A DNA stretch of 64,000 bases from contig JAVSML010024016.1 of the NCBI GenBank assembly GCA_038503035.1, forward strand, positions 976,558 through 1,040,557, read 5' to 3'. Source of the DNA: Crocodylus rhombifer (Eukaryota; Chordata; Crocodylia; Crocodylidae). A program made the position numbers and the translations under genes. Position 1 is the stretch's first letter. The number at the start of each line of letters is the position of its first letter. The notes beneath the pieces were generated by a model. The model did not search any database, was not told where the DNA came from, and saw only the letters and a program-made list of their open reading frames with translations. Shown piece after piece: positions 1 to 11,789 of the stretch.

Positions 1-373
1 GAAGGCCCTATGAGGAAAGGCTGAGGGACCTGGACCTTTTCAGCCTCCTCAAGAGAAGGCTGAGGGAGGATCTTGTGGCAGTATATAAATTAATTGTAGG
101 GGGGAGGAGTAGCAGAGAATAGGAGATGCTCTGTTAACCAGAGCACCCTGTGGAATAACCAGAAACAAGTGCCACAAGTTGATAGAGAGTAGATTTAGGT
201 TGGACATCAGAAAAAACTTCTTCACAGCTAGGGTTGCCAGAATCTGGGAGCCTTCAAGAATAGACCGGACAAGCATCTGGCTGGGGTCACTGACCTGAGC
301 ACTTTTTCCTGCCACTGGCAGGGGGCCGGACCTAATGATCCATTGAGGTCCCTTCCAACCTTAGCATCTATGA
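1..373 (+). mobile_element. CR1 LINE, 3' terminal fragment
   Basis: The sequence opens inside the C-terminal end of CR1 ORF2. It matches, with gaps, the region just after the thumb domain in the copies at 32.05-32.4 kb and 63.8 kb (the 'rLRDLxxFSLxKRRLRGDLV' block, then the 'LDIRKNFFT' block). It ends in the usual CR1 3' UTR sequence (ggtcccttccaaccttag...ctatgaa). The frame is broken, so it is a relic. The 5' part lies outside the window or was lost by the usual 5' truncation. Confidence 0.9.
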
Positions 374-1740
374 ACTAGCTATACATGCATCGACTTATGG
401 ATATGTTGGAACAACAGACATCCACAACCACTAGCACCAGGACATCCTCTACACCAGGCAATTCCACTAGTGTCAGCAGCTCTCCCACCACACCATCCAC
501 AGGCGCTGCTGTCAGTGACTTGAGTTCAAAGCACAATGGTGCATGCAATGACACATCCTGTGTGGGCTCTGAACACCAGGAGGAGAGACCTGGGACCTCC
601 ACCTCCCCACAAGGTATGTTGCCTAGCTATCATCTTTATGTTCATGACTTTGGAGGGCCTTGTGTAGGGTGAAATGGGCAGAGGTGCTAGTGTGATTTTG
701 ACAGGGAGTTAAAAAGCCACCAGTCATGTCATATCTCAAAATGCAGTACATGCTACCAGGTGCTGTTAGTCCACTCTCTCCTGGCTTTGAGTTGGCACTC
801 TCTGATAACCTTGAGTGGTGCAGACACTCGCATGCAACTTTGGCAATGGTGCGAAAGCTATGTTGCAGCAAAAGTTCTACCTTTCAAACAATGATTATTG
901 TTCAATCACATCTGTTTCATGCTCCATTTCTGATTGCTACCCCTCACCCAAGAACAATTAGGAGGACCAACCGGGCTGCTGATGTGCAAACCGACTGGAT
1001 CGTGAAGAGCCTGAATGAATGCACAGAATGGATCAAGGGAATCATCTGACAAGTTTGCCAGTCTGTGGGAAGTGTTACTGGGGTGCTTTGTGAGATTAAG
1101 CAAGAAGCACAAAACCGACAGGATCTACAAGTCTGGTCCTGATGGTGATAGGAAAATGACCACCTTCCCACCCCTCAGCTTCGCCTGCAAGCCCACCAAC
1201 AAGGCTTCCACACATCCAACCACTTCCAAGTGACACGTCTCAGTTGAGCTCTATAGAACGAAAAGATTGCTTCTCATCCTCCTATTTGGAAAGTATGATC
1301 ATAACGTGCTCTCACATTAAATAATAGCAATAGACTGCTTCTGGTCCGCCCATCTGTACAGTATGATTGCAATATGCTCTAACGTTAATTAATAGCAATA
1401 TGCTTGTTTAAAGCATTAATCATACAAATATGCCTCACAATTAAGTCATCAATAAATAGCAAAATGCTTTTTCATAGCACTACTAATAAGAATATATGAT
1501 GTCTCGCTATTCCTACAGGATAACCTTGGGACATTTGGTCCTTGTACGGTTGGGGTTTGAGTGGGGGGGGATTGCCTAAGTAGAGTGGGGTTGTATATGT
1601 TTGAGGCTCTATGCTGTGCCTGCTGAGGTTTCTTCCAGATTTGGGTGTTTGGGTGCTGTTTGGGTGCTCTAAAGTTGATTAATACCAATAGGCTTGTTTA
1701 AAGTATTCTAATATGTCCTTTCAAGCTGCTGCCTCTATTC
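374..1740. other. Unassigned DNA with a possible exon-like stretch
   Basis: No recognised gene. The + frame from 385 to 672 is Ser/Thr-rich and low in complexity. A GTATGT that could serve as a splice donor sits at about 614, and a pyrimidine tract ending in CCTACAG lies at about 1519. These are too weak to call a gene. The remainder is AT-rich with the short repeats listed separately. It could be the tail of an old DNA transposon, but no terminal repeats were found. Confidence 0.4.
1294..1715 (+). repeat. Three diverged copies of a roughly 70-bp AT-rich unit
   Basis: The motif 'atgctctaa.gttaattaatagcaata..cttgtttaaagcatt' is seen best at about 1374-1420. A related block lies at about 1300-1340 (gtgctctcacattaaataatagcaat) and another at about 1663-1712 (gtgctctaaagttgattaataccaat, then ggcttgtttaaag). 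The copies are dispersed rather than strictly tandem and are clearly diverged. Function unknown. Confidence 0.5.
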
Positions 1741-1749
1741 CTTTGTCTG

Positions 1750-2560
1750 TAGCATAAGTGGGGGGGAGGCTCTTTTCCCAGGCTGTGGAGCCCTGGTCAA
1801 GCCAGGTCATGAGACAATCCCCACAGTGCAGGAATCATTTGCCCCCTCTCTGCTCTCTGCTGCACTGTGGGGATTATTCCATAGCCTGGCCTAGCCAGGG
1901 CCCCATTCACGGTGAATACGTCCCCGGCTGGGCCAGGTCATGGGGCAGTTGGAGCCCAGTGGCTCCTCCAGGGGCATGTGTGGGCATCTCCTGCTGCTGC
2001 GCACACTGTGAGAGAGCCAAGGGTGGGGTACATTCCCCCCCCCCTTGCCACCTCTGCGCTGCACCACACCTCTGGAGGAGCCATCAGGTTCTATTTGCCC
2101 CACAACCCGGCCTGGCCAGGTTGAGGGAAAATCAGAGCCCAATGGGTCCTCCACAGGCGTGGCACCAGGAAACCAAGGGGAACACACGGTCTCCTGATCT
2201 TAGCACAAGGCAAAGGTGGACCGCAGCTGTGAACTGGGCTCTGCTTTCTCTGCACCTCACTGACACTGCTTGGAAAGCTGCATGGCACGGTGCCATGTGC
2301 ATCCCACTGCTGGGTGGGCCAGGCAGCAAGGCACATGGTGCTGCATCACACCGCTTTCAAAGCAGCAGCAACAGCGAGGTGCAAAGGCAGAGAGAAGCAG
2401 CTGAGCCCAGCTCACAGTTGCAGCCTGCCCTTGCCCCATACAAAGATCAGGGGACCATGTGCCCTGCCCTTGGCTCCATGGTGCCTTGCCTCTGGAGGAG
2501 ACACTCTTCCCAGGGACGATACGGGGCAGGGGTCCCGCAGGCTGTGTCCCCTCCGGCTCA
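1750..2560. repeat. GC-rich array of alternating inverted repeat units
   Basis: A unit containing GGCCAGGT..TGGGGCA...GAGCCCA.TGG.TCCTCCA recurs in both orientations: direct near 1930-1980 and 2113-2170, and inverted near 2080-2125 and 2450-2520. A perfect 16-bp inverted repeat (AATCCCCACAGTGCAG and its complement) lies at 1816-1831 and 1860-1875. Its flanks (ccctggtcaagccagg and cctggcctagccaggg) extend the palindrome imperfectly. The open frames here follow from the composition and do not look like genes. Confidence 0.6.
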
Positions 2561-3720
2561 GCGGTGCAGCTGAGGCTGGCCCTGCACCAGCCTCTGGCTC
2601 CCGGCTGCCCTGGGTGATGCAGGGGCAGTGAAGGGAGACAGCCAGGGCCAGTGTGGGGCTGGGGCATAATAAATCTGTGGGGCCCACAGCACCAGGCAAC
2701 AACCCCAGGCACAGGGAAGGGGTGGCCACACAGTTGCGGCAGGCCCTGGCCCTAAGCCAGACCTGATTTCTCCAGTTCCTACCCAGCCCCAGCCCTAGCC
2801 TCACTCTCCCCACCCCCGTGGCCCTTTCCCCTCCCCACCACCCCATCCCCAACAGACTTTCCCATCTGGGTGGAGGGGATGCATGTGCATGCATGCACTC
2901 AGCCCCACCTCCCAACATTTATTTCTCACTCCACCTATGCTGATGACCAGCCATTATCCCTTGAGAAAGGCAGAGAAGCACACCCTAGATAAATTACCAT
3001 AAAAGACACATAATAACACCATGTAACACCAGAACTGAACACAGACCAGCCAAGCCACAGAACCACAAACCCACCCCATGGCTTCAACACAGATAGGAGG
3101 GCAGGGTGGACAAATCAGCCATGCTGCTCACAAAACCTCAGTTACCCAAACCCTCTTACGAACACAATGAATTCACCACTGCCTCAGGTATGGGCACCCA
3201 CTCCTCCATCAGTAAGGGTGCTAGCGCTAACACCACCCACACTGGTTCTGGTCCATACTACTGTGTACATGGTCCTGCACCCACCCTTTGCCAGTACCGC
3301 ACCAGTTGGAATCCTCCGCCCACCAGCCGGAGTTTGGGGAACAAGACCGAGAGTGAGACTGCCGGACACTGGTAAGTTTCTCTGTCATTGGGGACTTTTC
3401 AAAAAGCCACTGATTTTTAGTTGAGATCTGTGACTGGGCTAACTGCTGAATGTCATTTCCTCTCCCAACTGTTCCTCGACCTTCCACATGCGATGCCGTG
3501 GCCCAAATGGAGGAACAATACTACTAATCAGGACACCGGTTGATTAGGTAGGTATTTAATAGGGAAGTATTTACATGTTATCCCTTACTTTAACAAATGA
3601 GTTGGTTAAGAATATGAGAAAACAAGAGGCATCTGCCTAACATGAAAGAATGGCAAATTTACTAGATACAAAAGCAGGCTTTTCTAATAGCAAATTAACC
3701 AAAAGAGTAGAATTATGTAT
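2561..3720. other. No gene; GC-rich then ordinary single-copy-like DNA
   Basis: About 2.56-2.95 kb is rich in C-runs and purine/pyrimidine blocks. From 2.95 kb the composition becomes more balanced. No terminal repeats, protein-like reading frame or RNA gene is seen. Confidence 0.6.
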
Positions 3721-3724
3721 GCAT

Positions 3725-3815
3725 GTCCAAGGCATCATCACTAGAGGTTTTTAAGAATAGATTAGATGGTAAATCCAGTAGTGTAAGGATGGGTGGATGA
3801 GCAGGACTTCAGCCC
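3725..3815 (+). mobile_element. Possible CR1 3' UTR remnant
   Basis: The stretch 'catcactagaggtttttaagaatagattagatgg' resembles the CR1 segment just downstream of the ORF2 conserved end (acc.tgaaaacctttaag.ag..tggatg in the 60.8-kb copy). No 3' tail is preserved. It is short and old. Confidence 0.4.
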
Positions 3816-4980
3816 CAGGCACTGCCTACAGGAGGAGGGACCCAGAATGGAGCAGGAGACCCTCCTGGCCCCACTCATCTTCTCATTGCAACTTTCTGTT
3901 GTATGATATTCTGAATGAGTGAGTGTGTGAATGGCATCCTGGGAAATATAATTCTGTTGACTCGCAAAGGGCAGCCATGCCTGGAGTTGGCTGCTTCTGG
4001 GGATAGAAGTCTTTCCTATTTGCTGCTGAAAACTGGTATATTTTGGCTACTTAACAAGGATGTCAGCAGCAAAAAAAATGACATCTCCCCCCAGCAGCAG
4101 CCAATTTCAGGTGCTGCTCCTCTGAACCTGCAGAGGAGGGAGTTGGGGGAACTGCCCAGAGTGTGGGACTTTTTAGTTATGCCTCTGGGCAAGTCTATCA
4201 CCTGTAGAGCAGAACCTGACAATTATGTCAGAGGCATGACTTAAACAAACCTTTGTCTAGCCCCATGTTTTATGCCCTTAGTGGAAGAAAGACATCTGGG
4301 GCTCCCACCTGAGACTTTGTATCTGATTTCTGAAGTCAGTCTTTCCAGCTAGCAAGCTCACTTTATACATTTTCTCTAAGGCCTTGCTTCTCTCAACCAA
4401 GCACAATATGAAAGACAGGGTTTATTGTCTGCTTTTATGCATATTTTTAGCTGCTTCTGCTTTGCTTTTGCAGCTCTGTTCTGCTGCAAACTCATTTTAC
4501 AATACAAGCTGTTGTTTCTCCCTTTCATGCATTTTCTAGTCAAACTTTCTGGAAGATCTATTCAGGGATGATTTGGCCTACAACAAAGATGTAACTGTCC
4601 TTCACAGGTACCATGACCTGCTAGTTTAAAGACGAAAAAATGTCAAACCCACTTAATGCTTTTAAAAATCCCATAAAAAGCAAATGGCCTGGCAAGAGCA
4701 GGAAAGCAAGCTAATATGAATGCACAGCCCATGCCAGCTAGGAGAGCTACCGCCTAGTGACAGAACAGAAATAAACATGTTACCAACCAGCTTAGCTTTT
4801 TATTCTAAAACCTTAAATTCAGTTAGTGGTTATCTTAAAAATAAAACAAACCAAACTCTGGGCAGCAAGAAGGTTCACATGATTTTTTTAAGCTTTTTTT
4901 TTAGATGATTAATCCAATCCTTGAGCCAGGCTGTCTGACTAAAACTATACCCCCTCTCCCCCATTTTTACAAAATGATTG
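3816..4980. other. No recognisable gene
   Basis: A 109-codon + frame (3915-4244) has no domain or compositional signature and is probably chance. The region becomes AT-rich toward 4.9 kb with a T-run near 4890-4902. Nothing else is supported. Confidence 0.55.
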
Positions 4981-4988
4981 TGTAAAAA

Positions 4989-5274
4989 CAGGGCTGTCCA
5001 ACTTCTGAATGGCTGGGGGCTATCCCCTGCCCAGGCTGCAGGTCACACAGCACCCCAGACACCCCCACCCCTATGCCACACAAGCAGTGCAGCTTCCCCA
5101 TATAGGCTGTGGACTCCCATGGCCACACTATCCCACCCCAAGGGGCAGGGGTAAGAAGAGGAAGCTGGGGGAAGGCGGGGTACCTCAGAGGCTCTGGCAG
5201 CAGCTGCAGCAAGAGTAATATTGGGGGGGAAGCAGCTGGGCAGGATCCCATGGGCTGCAAGTTGGACAGCCCTG
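4989..5274. mobile_element. Short DNA-transposon-like element (MITE), 286 bp
   Basis: Perfect 16-bp terminal inverted repeats, CAGGGCTGTCCAACTT at the left and AAGTTGGACAGCCCTG at the right, bound a GC-rich body. The start CAGGG fits the hAT terminal pattern. The flanks (tgtaaaaa and gtataaca) match at only 4 of 8 positions, so the expected 8-bp target duplication is not demonstrated. No transposase frame is present. Confidence 0.75.
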
Positions 5275-5279
5275 GTATA

Positions 5280-5330
5280 ACATGCACATACACACACATT
5301 TTAAAATGAATTTAGAGAGAGAGAGAGAAC
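5280..5330. repeat. CA and GA microsatellites
   Basis: Short (CA)n at about 5285-5300 and (GA)n at about 5313-5328, in flanking DNA just right of the MITE. Confidence 0.85.
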
Positions 5331-5414
5331 ACATTCTGAACCTGATAACCTAACAAGAGTTGTTCAAGTGTTACCATGAGAATTCCCAGGAAATGTGTTG
5401 TACATTTTCACTTT

Positions 5415-5866
5415 GGCTAGGTACAGACGATCAACAAGCCTGAGGCTGAATCAATTCCGTCTTTGCAGGGTAGTCTAAGCTGCACATATTAAATTGAAGC
5501 AGAAGTGAACAAACATTTACCTTTGATTCAGGAAATGCAGCCATATGCCTGCAGTGGCTCAGGCCAGAAGCCCAGGGGCACTAGAGCATGGCTGTCTGGC
5601 TGTGTGTTTACTTCCTGTTCCTGCTGCCCCTGAGATCTCTAGGATTTGTAGTCCAGAATTACAACAGCAGGGGTCTGGGACAGAAATTTTATAAACCAGT
5701 TTGACCCAATTCAGTTAAATCTGATACTACTTTCAGCCAGGTTTATCTTAAATCGGTTTCAGCCATTTTGAAACTGGTTTATATGTGCTGAGTTTCTCTG
5801 TTCTGTTACAGGTTTAAACTAGTTTCTGATCACTGAAACCGGTTTATGTGTAACCCTGTCCCTTGC
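5415..5866. mobile_element. Inverted-repeat DNA element, intact copy (452 bp)
   Basis: The ends GGCTAGGTACAGACGAT and, complemented on the right, GCAAGGGACAGGGTTA are diverged forms of the perfect termini seen at 39247 and 44780 (GGCTAGGGACAGACATT). The interior shares long stretches with that second copy, including 'ctgcagtggctcaggccagaagc' and the repeated 'aaactggtttat' motifs near the right end. No target duplication is clear, so the superfamily is unresolved (hAT or Harbinger-like are possible). Non-autonomous. Confidence 0.65.
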
Positions 5867-5873
5867 ACAAATC

Positions 5874-6267
5874 TGGGGGGGCACAAGCCCTCCCAGGAGT
5901 CTGAATAGCAGTGGGAAGCCACCCCCCCCCAATGACTCACCCATGGCTCCATCCTGTTCCCCACCCTGACCCCAGACCCTATGCACTGCCCTAGCTGGCC
6001 AGCACACCCAACCCCAGCCCCTACCCCACTCCCTCCTTCATCATGGGGAACCTCAATATGTCCTTTTTTCCTGCCATGCCTCTCCCCCTGCCCCTAGACT
6101 TACCTGCAGGGAGCTCTTCTTCACCCTGCCTGGCTGTATTTCTAGCCATGTGCATATGCGCAGGCACACACATACACATGGTGGCCCCTGCCTCCTGCTT
6201 CTGGCATCCCTGAGCAGCCCTTTCAGGTTGGAATGCTGCCAGACTGCAAAGGAAACCCAGATCCCTG
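5874..6267. repeat. GC-rich dispersed repeat, copy 1
   Basis: The segment from about 6095 to 6267 (cttacctgcag...cctggctgta...tggtggcccctgcctcc...aggctg/aatgctgcca..ctgcaaaggaaac) matches 10090-10275 in order. The right edge ccagatccctg resembles the edge at 10342-10357. Flanks cacaaatc and cacaatac match at 6 of 8 positions, hinting at an old hAT-type insertion, but a left inverted repeat was not found. Confidence 0.45.
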
Positions 6268-6449
6268 CACAATACTACAAATCCAGGACAAATGCTGCCC
6301 TGGAGTCATGCAGCCTGGGACCAGGATTTCAGGTCCCTATTCTGGGACTCTCCTACCCAATTAGGGATGGGTAGTCACCCTACCTGGGCTGCTAGTCTTT
6401 TGCTTTTCCCAACATTCCCCAGCCTGCAACAGCCATCAGTAACCAGGAG

Positions 6450-6827
6450 TAGGGTTACCATACGTCCAGGTTTTCCCAGATGTGTCCTTTTTGGACCCCT
6501 GTGCTACATCCTGGCTTTTTTTTAGAAAAAAAAGACCAAATGCCCAGGTTTTCTGCTGTCCCAGACTGGCTGCTTCAGGCTGGGAGCAGCAGGCAAGGTG
6601 ATTGGTTGTCAAGGGTCATGTGCTCCCCATGTGGGCTCAGGCAAACCAGTAAGAGAGAGACAGTAAGCAGAAGAGCTGAGTGGGGGAAGGGGTCTGCGGG
6701 TCAGGAGTGTGGGGCACCAGCAGAGCTGGGAGGAAGAGGCTCCAGGTTCAGAGTGTGGGACACGAGCAGGGGTGGGGGACAGAGCAGGGGTATCTCCTTT
6801 TTTGGACATGGAAATATGGTAACCCTA
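6450..6827. mobile_element. hAT-like MITE with perfect 8-bp target duplication
   Basis: The termini TAGGGTTACCATA and TATGGTAACCCTA are perfect inverted repeats. They are flanked on both sides by ACCAGGAG (6442-6449 and 6828-6835), the 8-bp duplication expected of hAT transposases. Inner ends also pair (gtccaggttttcccagatgtgtcct at the left, agg..tatctccttttttggacatgga at the right). The 378-bp body has no transposase and a GC-rich centre. It would need a transposase supplied in trans. Confidence 0.93.
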
Positions 6828-6835
6828 ACCAGGAG

Positions 6836-9100
6836 GATGTGGGGTGGGTGGCATGGCCTGCCACAGTCTGAGCATGAAAATGGTGGTTCCCACCATGATT
6901 GAGGCACAATCAGGCCAATTTAAACCAGGTCCCAGTAAGTTTGGATTTTGATCCCTCTCTATTCAGATCTTCCTATTCAGGCTTCCTAACCTGTACTGCC
7001 TGGATCCATCAGAGGAGTCATCAACAGCAAGGAGAAGGCACTCTTTCTCCATTCAGTTTCAGTGCCCGGACCTAACGTGGCCCACAGCAACCCACAGCTG
7101 CAATTGTGGAGATAGTCCCACTCTGCTCCAGGCTGCAGCATACTAGGTGTAGACAGAATCTTTGCAGATTTTGGCTATCAAACTGTAGCAAGTCTGTAAT
7201 GAGCAAGTATAAATCATTGCTTTTCAAGGGTTTGCATGTAAATTTAAGCAGATTTACATGACAATAGTAAAAGGTTACAAAGGCCAACGCTCAAACAAAA
7301 TTTCAAATCCTAGCTCTAGAAAAGTTCTAGAGTACTTCAGAGAGAAGATTTCCAGAATTTTAACATAGGCAAAACTGTGTATTTTTCCTTAGCTTCATTA
7401 CTGTCAACACCTCAATAATTTGAAGTGCTCAAAATAAGACAGCTTGATGAAGTCAAGCAGCAATAAAAAGATTATCCTGAACAGTTAAAGTTTAGCAAAG
7501 TGATAAGCACAGGCAAACAGGCTCTTAAAAAGTTCTGGGCAAATAACAAGAGCTATAACAGGGCAGCTCTGTACACCTTACAATGATAGTGCATAGGCCA
7601 ATGCTGGCTGCTGCACTGCCAGAAGCAGCAGTAAGGCCAGCTGCAGCAGTGGCTGTTTTTGTATCCCACAAAGGCAATGCCCAGGGTTGTGGCCCCAGTC
7701 GCTCCCTCCTCCATCAGTTATGCTTCTTGTCCCTTCCAAAATCTTGCTAAGTTCTTGATGTCTGTGCTACATACTGTGGCAAAGAGTCCCACATAAATTC
7801 ATTATGACACGCATAGGTAGGACTTGGAGGTGCAGGTACAGAATTTCAAGCTATCCTTTCAACTTTCCCAAAAGAGCTTTCCTGGATCTATCACATCAGG
7901 AGTTTTCTGTCTAAACGACTAACTGAAAATACAGTTTCTGCAAAGCAGAAATTTTCTATAGGAAAATTTTTGGATTTGCCAAAACGGTCTCTTTTTTTTT
8001 TTTCCTTGGAGAGCAAGATGAAATATTCCATTCCAGCTATTTGAGCAGGAAAAATTAATTCCATTAAGTTAACCCAAAACATTTTAAATCTATTTGTAGC
8101 AGGAAGCCTAGGGCTTCTATTATTTTAAGATGAAGAAGCAGTAGTAAATAGCACTTGGAGGGTCAAACAAAGGCTAGCTGCAAAGGGATAAGTAGCTAGA
8201 GGCTAGAAGCTGAGGGTGCCCATTGCTGTTCTGGGAACACAACAATAAGACAATAGGACAGAGTACAGCTGCAAATCACCTTACTGGCAGAGCGGCATAT
8301 ATGGCAGGGCTTGAGCCAGGATGGTCAGTCTGGTCCTGCAAGCCATAGGGGGAAGAGCTCTGCAGCAGGTTGGCTGTAACTAAACAACCTAGGATCCTGC
8401 TATGTCTGGGAGCTGAGGACTTGCAGGAAATTGGGACCCAGGATGAGCAGGGGCTTAGTTAGACGGCTGGCATGCTGCAAATTTTAGTTATGGCCAATAA
8501 ATGTATGCTTTTCATTCTGGTTATAGCCTGTGGGCTTGTGCTTTCATTAGAGTTGGAATTGGTGGTTTGGGTAGAACCAGACAGGTGTGGTTTAGAGGTA
8601 AAATGGTCCAAGAGGGACCCATGAGTAGGCGATATGTTATGGCTCGCTCTGAGACCTGTGGGCAGCTTCCCTTTTCAAACTGTATTAACAAGAGCAAAGG
8701 AAGGACACCTCAGTGTTTGAGCAGTGCAGGAGTTGAGTTGCCACCAGGAGCTGCCACCGCTGCCTCCTCAGGTGGAGGGAAGCCCGGCTGCTCTGCCGAA
8801 AAAGGCAAAGGTGGGCAGGAGGGAGGGAGCCGCTACAGTAGAAACTGGAGGAAGAGGTGGCAGCAGCGGAGGGACTGTTTACATGGCCGGCCCCAAGCGG
8901 GGGGGAGGGGGGGGCATGTATACACTCCCTGAATCACTCCATCATTCATGATGGGCAATTGGCTAGCGTATATGTAAGTATGAGTTGAACACAAGGTTTT
9001 ATTGATATATTTACAATTTTTAAGTAATTTGGTAGTCTACCAGTGCCTCAAATCATTATAAAGAAATAAATTCTAAATATCTATATATTTTGGCATTTGA
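6836..9100. other. No recognisable gene
   Basis: Ordinary mixed-composition DNA. An AATAAA lies at about 8495-8500 after roughly 400 bases of mixed sequence, but no paired TG/CA ends with a short duplication were found, so an LTR is not called. The frames at 8501-8951 are Gly/Ser-rich and look compositional. There is a T-run at about 7990-8001. Confidence 0.5.
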
Positions 9101-9109
9101 TTTGGGGTT

Positions 9110-10358
9110 TTTTTTTCCATCATGGAAAATCAGAACTCCCCATACCCCTTTGGCTCACCAGGATGCAGGTCCAGCTCTGGCTGTTGCCCACTCTGTTGTG
9201 TGGGGCTGAGCAGTCCTGATATGCCAGTGCCCTGCCCCTGCCCTTGCCCCTCACTCCCAACCCATGGGCCCCCATCCCTGTCTCTGCCCCTCACTCCTGA
9301 CCTGGAGGCTCCTGCCCCCTACCTTGCCCAGCCCTGCATGGAGTTGCAGGATAGTGGTCAATGGAGACACGCTGGAGACAGCCTTCAGTATGCGGGGGTG
9401 CATGCAGTGCATCTCATGCGGAACACAAGCAACAGCTGGGGCACCACATGCTGCTCTGCACCACCAGCTGGGGCTGCGGCTCGGGCATGGTGGAAAGGAC
9501 CAGCGTCGCACTTCACAGTAACAGCATGAAGAGGAGCACAGCTCTGGCCTGGGCTGGCAGGAGGGTGAGGGGTTCCAGGTGGTCTCTGTCCCACCCAGGC
9601 CGAAGCATGATGGCTGTGGCTTGTGTGGGCAGCAATAGAGCGAATCTGGCCCTGGCACAGGCTGGAGGAGGAAGAAGGGACACATGTGGCACCCACTTCC
9701 CCAGGCTGGGGCTGCCACACTACACCAGGCAGCCTGGCTATGGTCCCACCCCCCTGGGCAATGTCTCCCAGCCACCTCACCGCGAGAGCATGGGCACTGG
9801 CCCCCAGCACCACCAGCCTGGCCACACAGCTCCCTGCTGCCCATGAAGAACAAACCCCCTTCACCCACTGGAGGGGCAAGCACCTCTGGCCAGCCCCGCT
9901 GGCAACAGCGTGGAGCTGGGCTCACTGGTGGCACCAAGCATGGCCTCAGACCCTCCTTCCCCCTGCAGCCCGTGCATCCATATAACTTCCCCAATCGGTA
10001 CACCTCTGTCATACACACACATGCCCCACACAGCCCCCCGGACAGTCTCCAAACCTTGGCTCTCCAACCCTGCCCATACTGCCCATAGGCTTACCTGTAT
10101 CCAACTGCTGGGGTACTCCCACCACCCCGCCTGGCTGTATGTTGGCCACATGTGCGGTGTGGCCACATGTGTGGTGTGGCCACATGTGGTGCCCCTGCCT
10201 CCAGTCACTCTCCCCACAGCCCCAAGCAGCTCCTTGGAGGCTGAAAGGCTGCCATCCTGCAAGGAGAAACCTGTAGTTTCCCACATTTTTCTCCTTTAAA
10301 GGAAAAAAAATCTGTTTTTTCCCATATTTTCTGTGGCAAATAGAAAACCCAGATTCCT
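9110..10358. repeat. GC-rich dispersed repeat, copy 2 (longer)
   Basis: The right third (about 10090-10358) parallels 6095-6267 in sequence and order. The right edge aaaacccagattcctgg, complemented, resembles the end of the palindromic hAT-like MITE at 20653 (CAGGGATCCTGGTTTTC). The left edge is not defined. Overlapping frames of 120-255 codons on both strands are rich in Ala, Pro, Trp, Cys and His, as expected of C/G-rich DNA, and show no domain. Confidence 0.45.
10143..10191 (+). repeat. 17-bp tandem repeat, nearly three units
   Basis: Units TGGCCACATGTGCGGTG (10143-10159), TGGCCACATGTGTGGTG (10160-10176) and a partial third from 10177. Each unit carries the palindrome CACATGTG, which contains an E-box core. 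The array lies inside the GC-rich repeat. Confidence 0.9.
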
Positions 10359-10359
10359 G

Positions 10360-11750
10360 GGTATGAGACAGAGTGAAAAGAATATTTGAAACTAGCCTGA
10401 GCTATGAAATATCCTGTACATATAAAGTTATAGGATTTAAGAGCAGCTAATCTTGTCCAAAGCTCTCCCTTGGAATAGCATATACAAATATTACTTATCA
10501 CAGAATTATTTTCTACATATTTTTTCAATTATATTCTGTAATCAGTACACATGAATGTATTTTATATAGTCTAACCTCAGGACTTGAATGTGCAGGAGAC
10601 ATTAGTTTCTCTGGAGTTTTTCTTGGTGACTGACCTACACATCTGGAACTCACTTAGAGAAGAGATCACAATGACCACAAACCTCACAACTTCCAGAGCA
10701 AACCACTTAAACCTCACTTCTTCAGCTTAGCTTTTCCCACAATAACACTACAGGAAAAGAGAAGGAAGAACACTACAGGAAGAAAATGCATCAAAAGAAA
10801 CAAAGGAAGAGAAAACATTTTAAAGTACAGCCTTTGCAGGCAGACAAAGAGAAAATACACATTTGTGCATACACTGATTTTCTTTTTACAGCACTCAGAT
10901 GTTGTATGGGTGTGCAATATACAACAATGAAAAAGAAAGAGGTTTTTATTTTAGACTGCAAGCTTTTAGTGAGTGACAGTGCGAAGAACTCGCTATTATT
11001 TTGAATGAGGACCCCAATGTTACAGGTGATCCTCTTAAATTAGTTTATATGAAGTTTGCCATAAATAATTTCTCCAGTCTCATCCTCTTTTAAAATGGGC
11101 CATGCTGGTAAACTGGCCTTGGCTAAGAGAGTCAGGTGTGCTGCAGCAATCTATACAGGACAAACTTTTCAGAAGTGGACACCAGATTCGGGCACAAAGA
11201 GGAGGGCATTTTTGAAAATCAGCCCAGTCTGCACCCTTCACACTAGCTCTGCTTAGGACTGACCACCCAGTGCAGCTCTACTCAGTGATTAAATATGGCA
11301 CCATCTTACTCAACAAGTCTGCTTCCACATATATTCAGCATCAATGAAGTCTAGTGACTTTAATGAAAATTGTTACTACTTTTGCAGCTAAGTGTATTGT
11401 TGAATGCACGCATTTTTCTCTCACACAAATTTGGTTCTCCCCTTAGTGGCCAGCCTTACAAATTTGGTTGAGCTCTTAAACTGTCAGATTTTGTAAGCTG
11501 TGTACAGACACTTGGAGAGGTTAAGTCAAGTTAACAATGGCCACCTAATCAAAAGTAAGTTGAGAGGTGCGGGGGTTGGGGGCAAGCAAGCTTGTAGGGG
11601 GGTGATCGAGGGAGCAAAAGGTGTTCATGGGAGGGGATTGCGGGGGCTAGTGGGGTATGTTGAGGGCTGTGATGGGGTGCACGAGGGTTTGCTGGGATTG
11701 GAGGGCTCATAGGGTACACAGGGGGGTTTGGGGGTAGGGGGCTGTCCCCC
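10360..11750. other. No recognisable gene; AT-rich, then G-rich
   Basis: AT-rich DNA to about 11.5 kb, then a G-rich strand with many GGGG runs (about 11560-11745) immediately before the old CR1. That G-rich block could be degenerate CR1 5' UTR, but no homology was visible to the other copy. Confidence 0.45.
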
Positions 11751-11789
11751 ACCCCCAGGAAGAGAGAAATGGCTGGAGAACATTACCAG

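Noticed and set aside
375..672. Ser/Thr-rich frame with a possible splice donor
   Set aside because: Low complexity, no domain, no partner exon with matching phase, and embedded in repeat-rich DNA.
1758..2573. 271-codon open frame
   Set aside because: It overlaps long frames on the other strand and coincides with GC-rich inverted repeats; the composition explains it.
8074..8570. LTR-like stretch beginning TGTAGCAGG with AATAAA near its end
   Set aside because: No matching CA end with a flanking duplication and no convincing primer-binding site.
9251..10018. 255-codon minus-strand frame, Cys-rich
   Set aside because: C/G-rich repeat DNA with several overlapping frames; no periodic Cys spacing of a real zinc-finger family.
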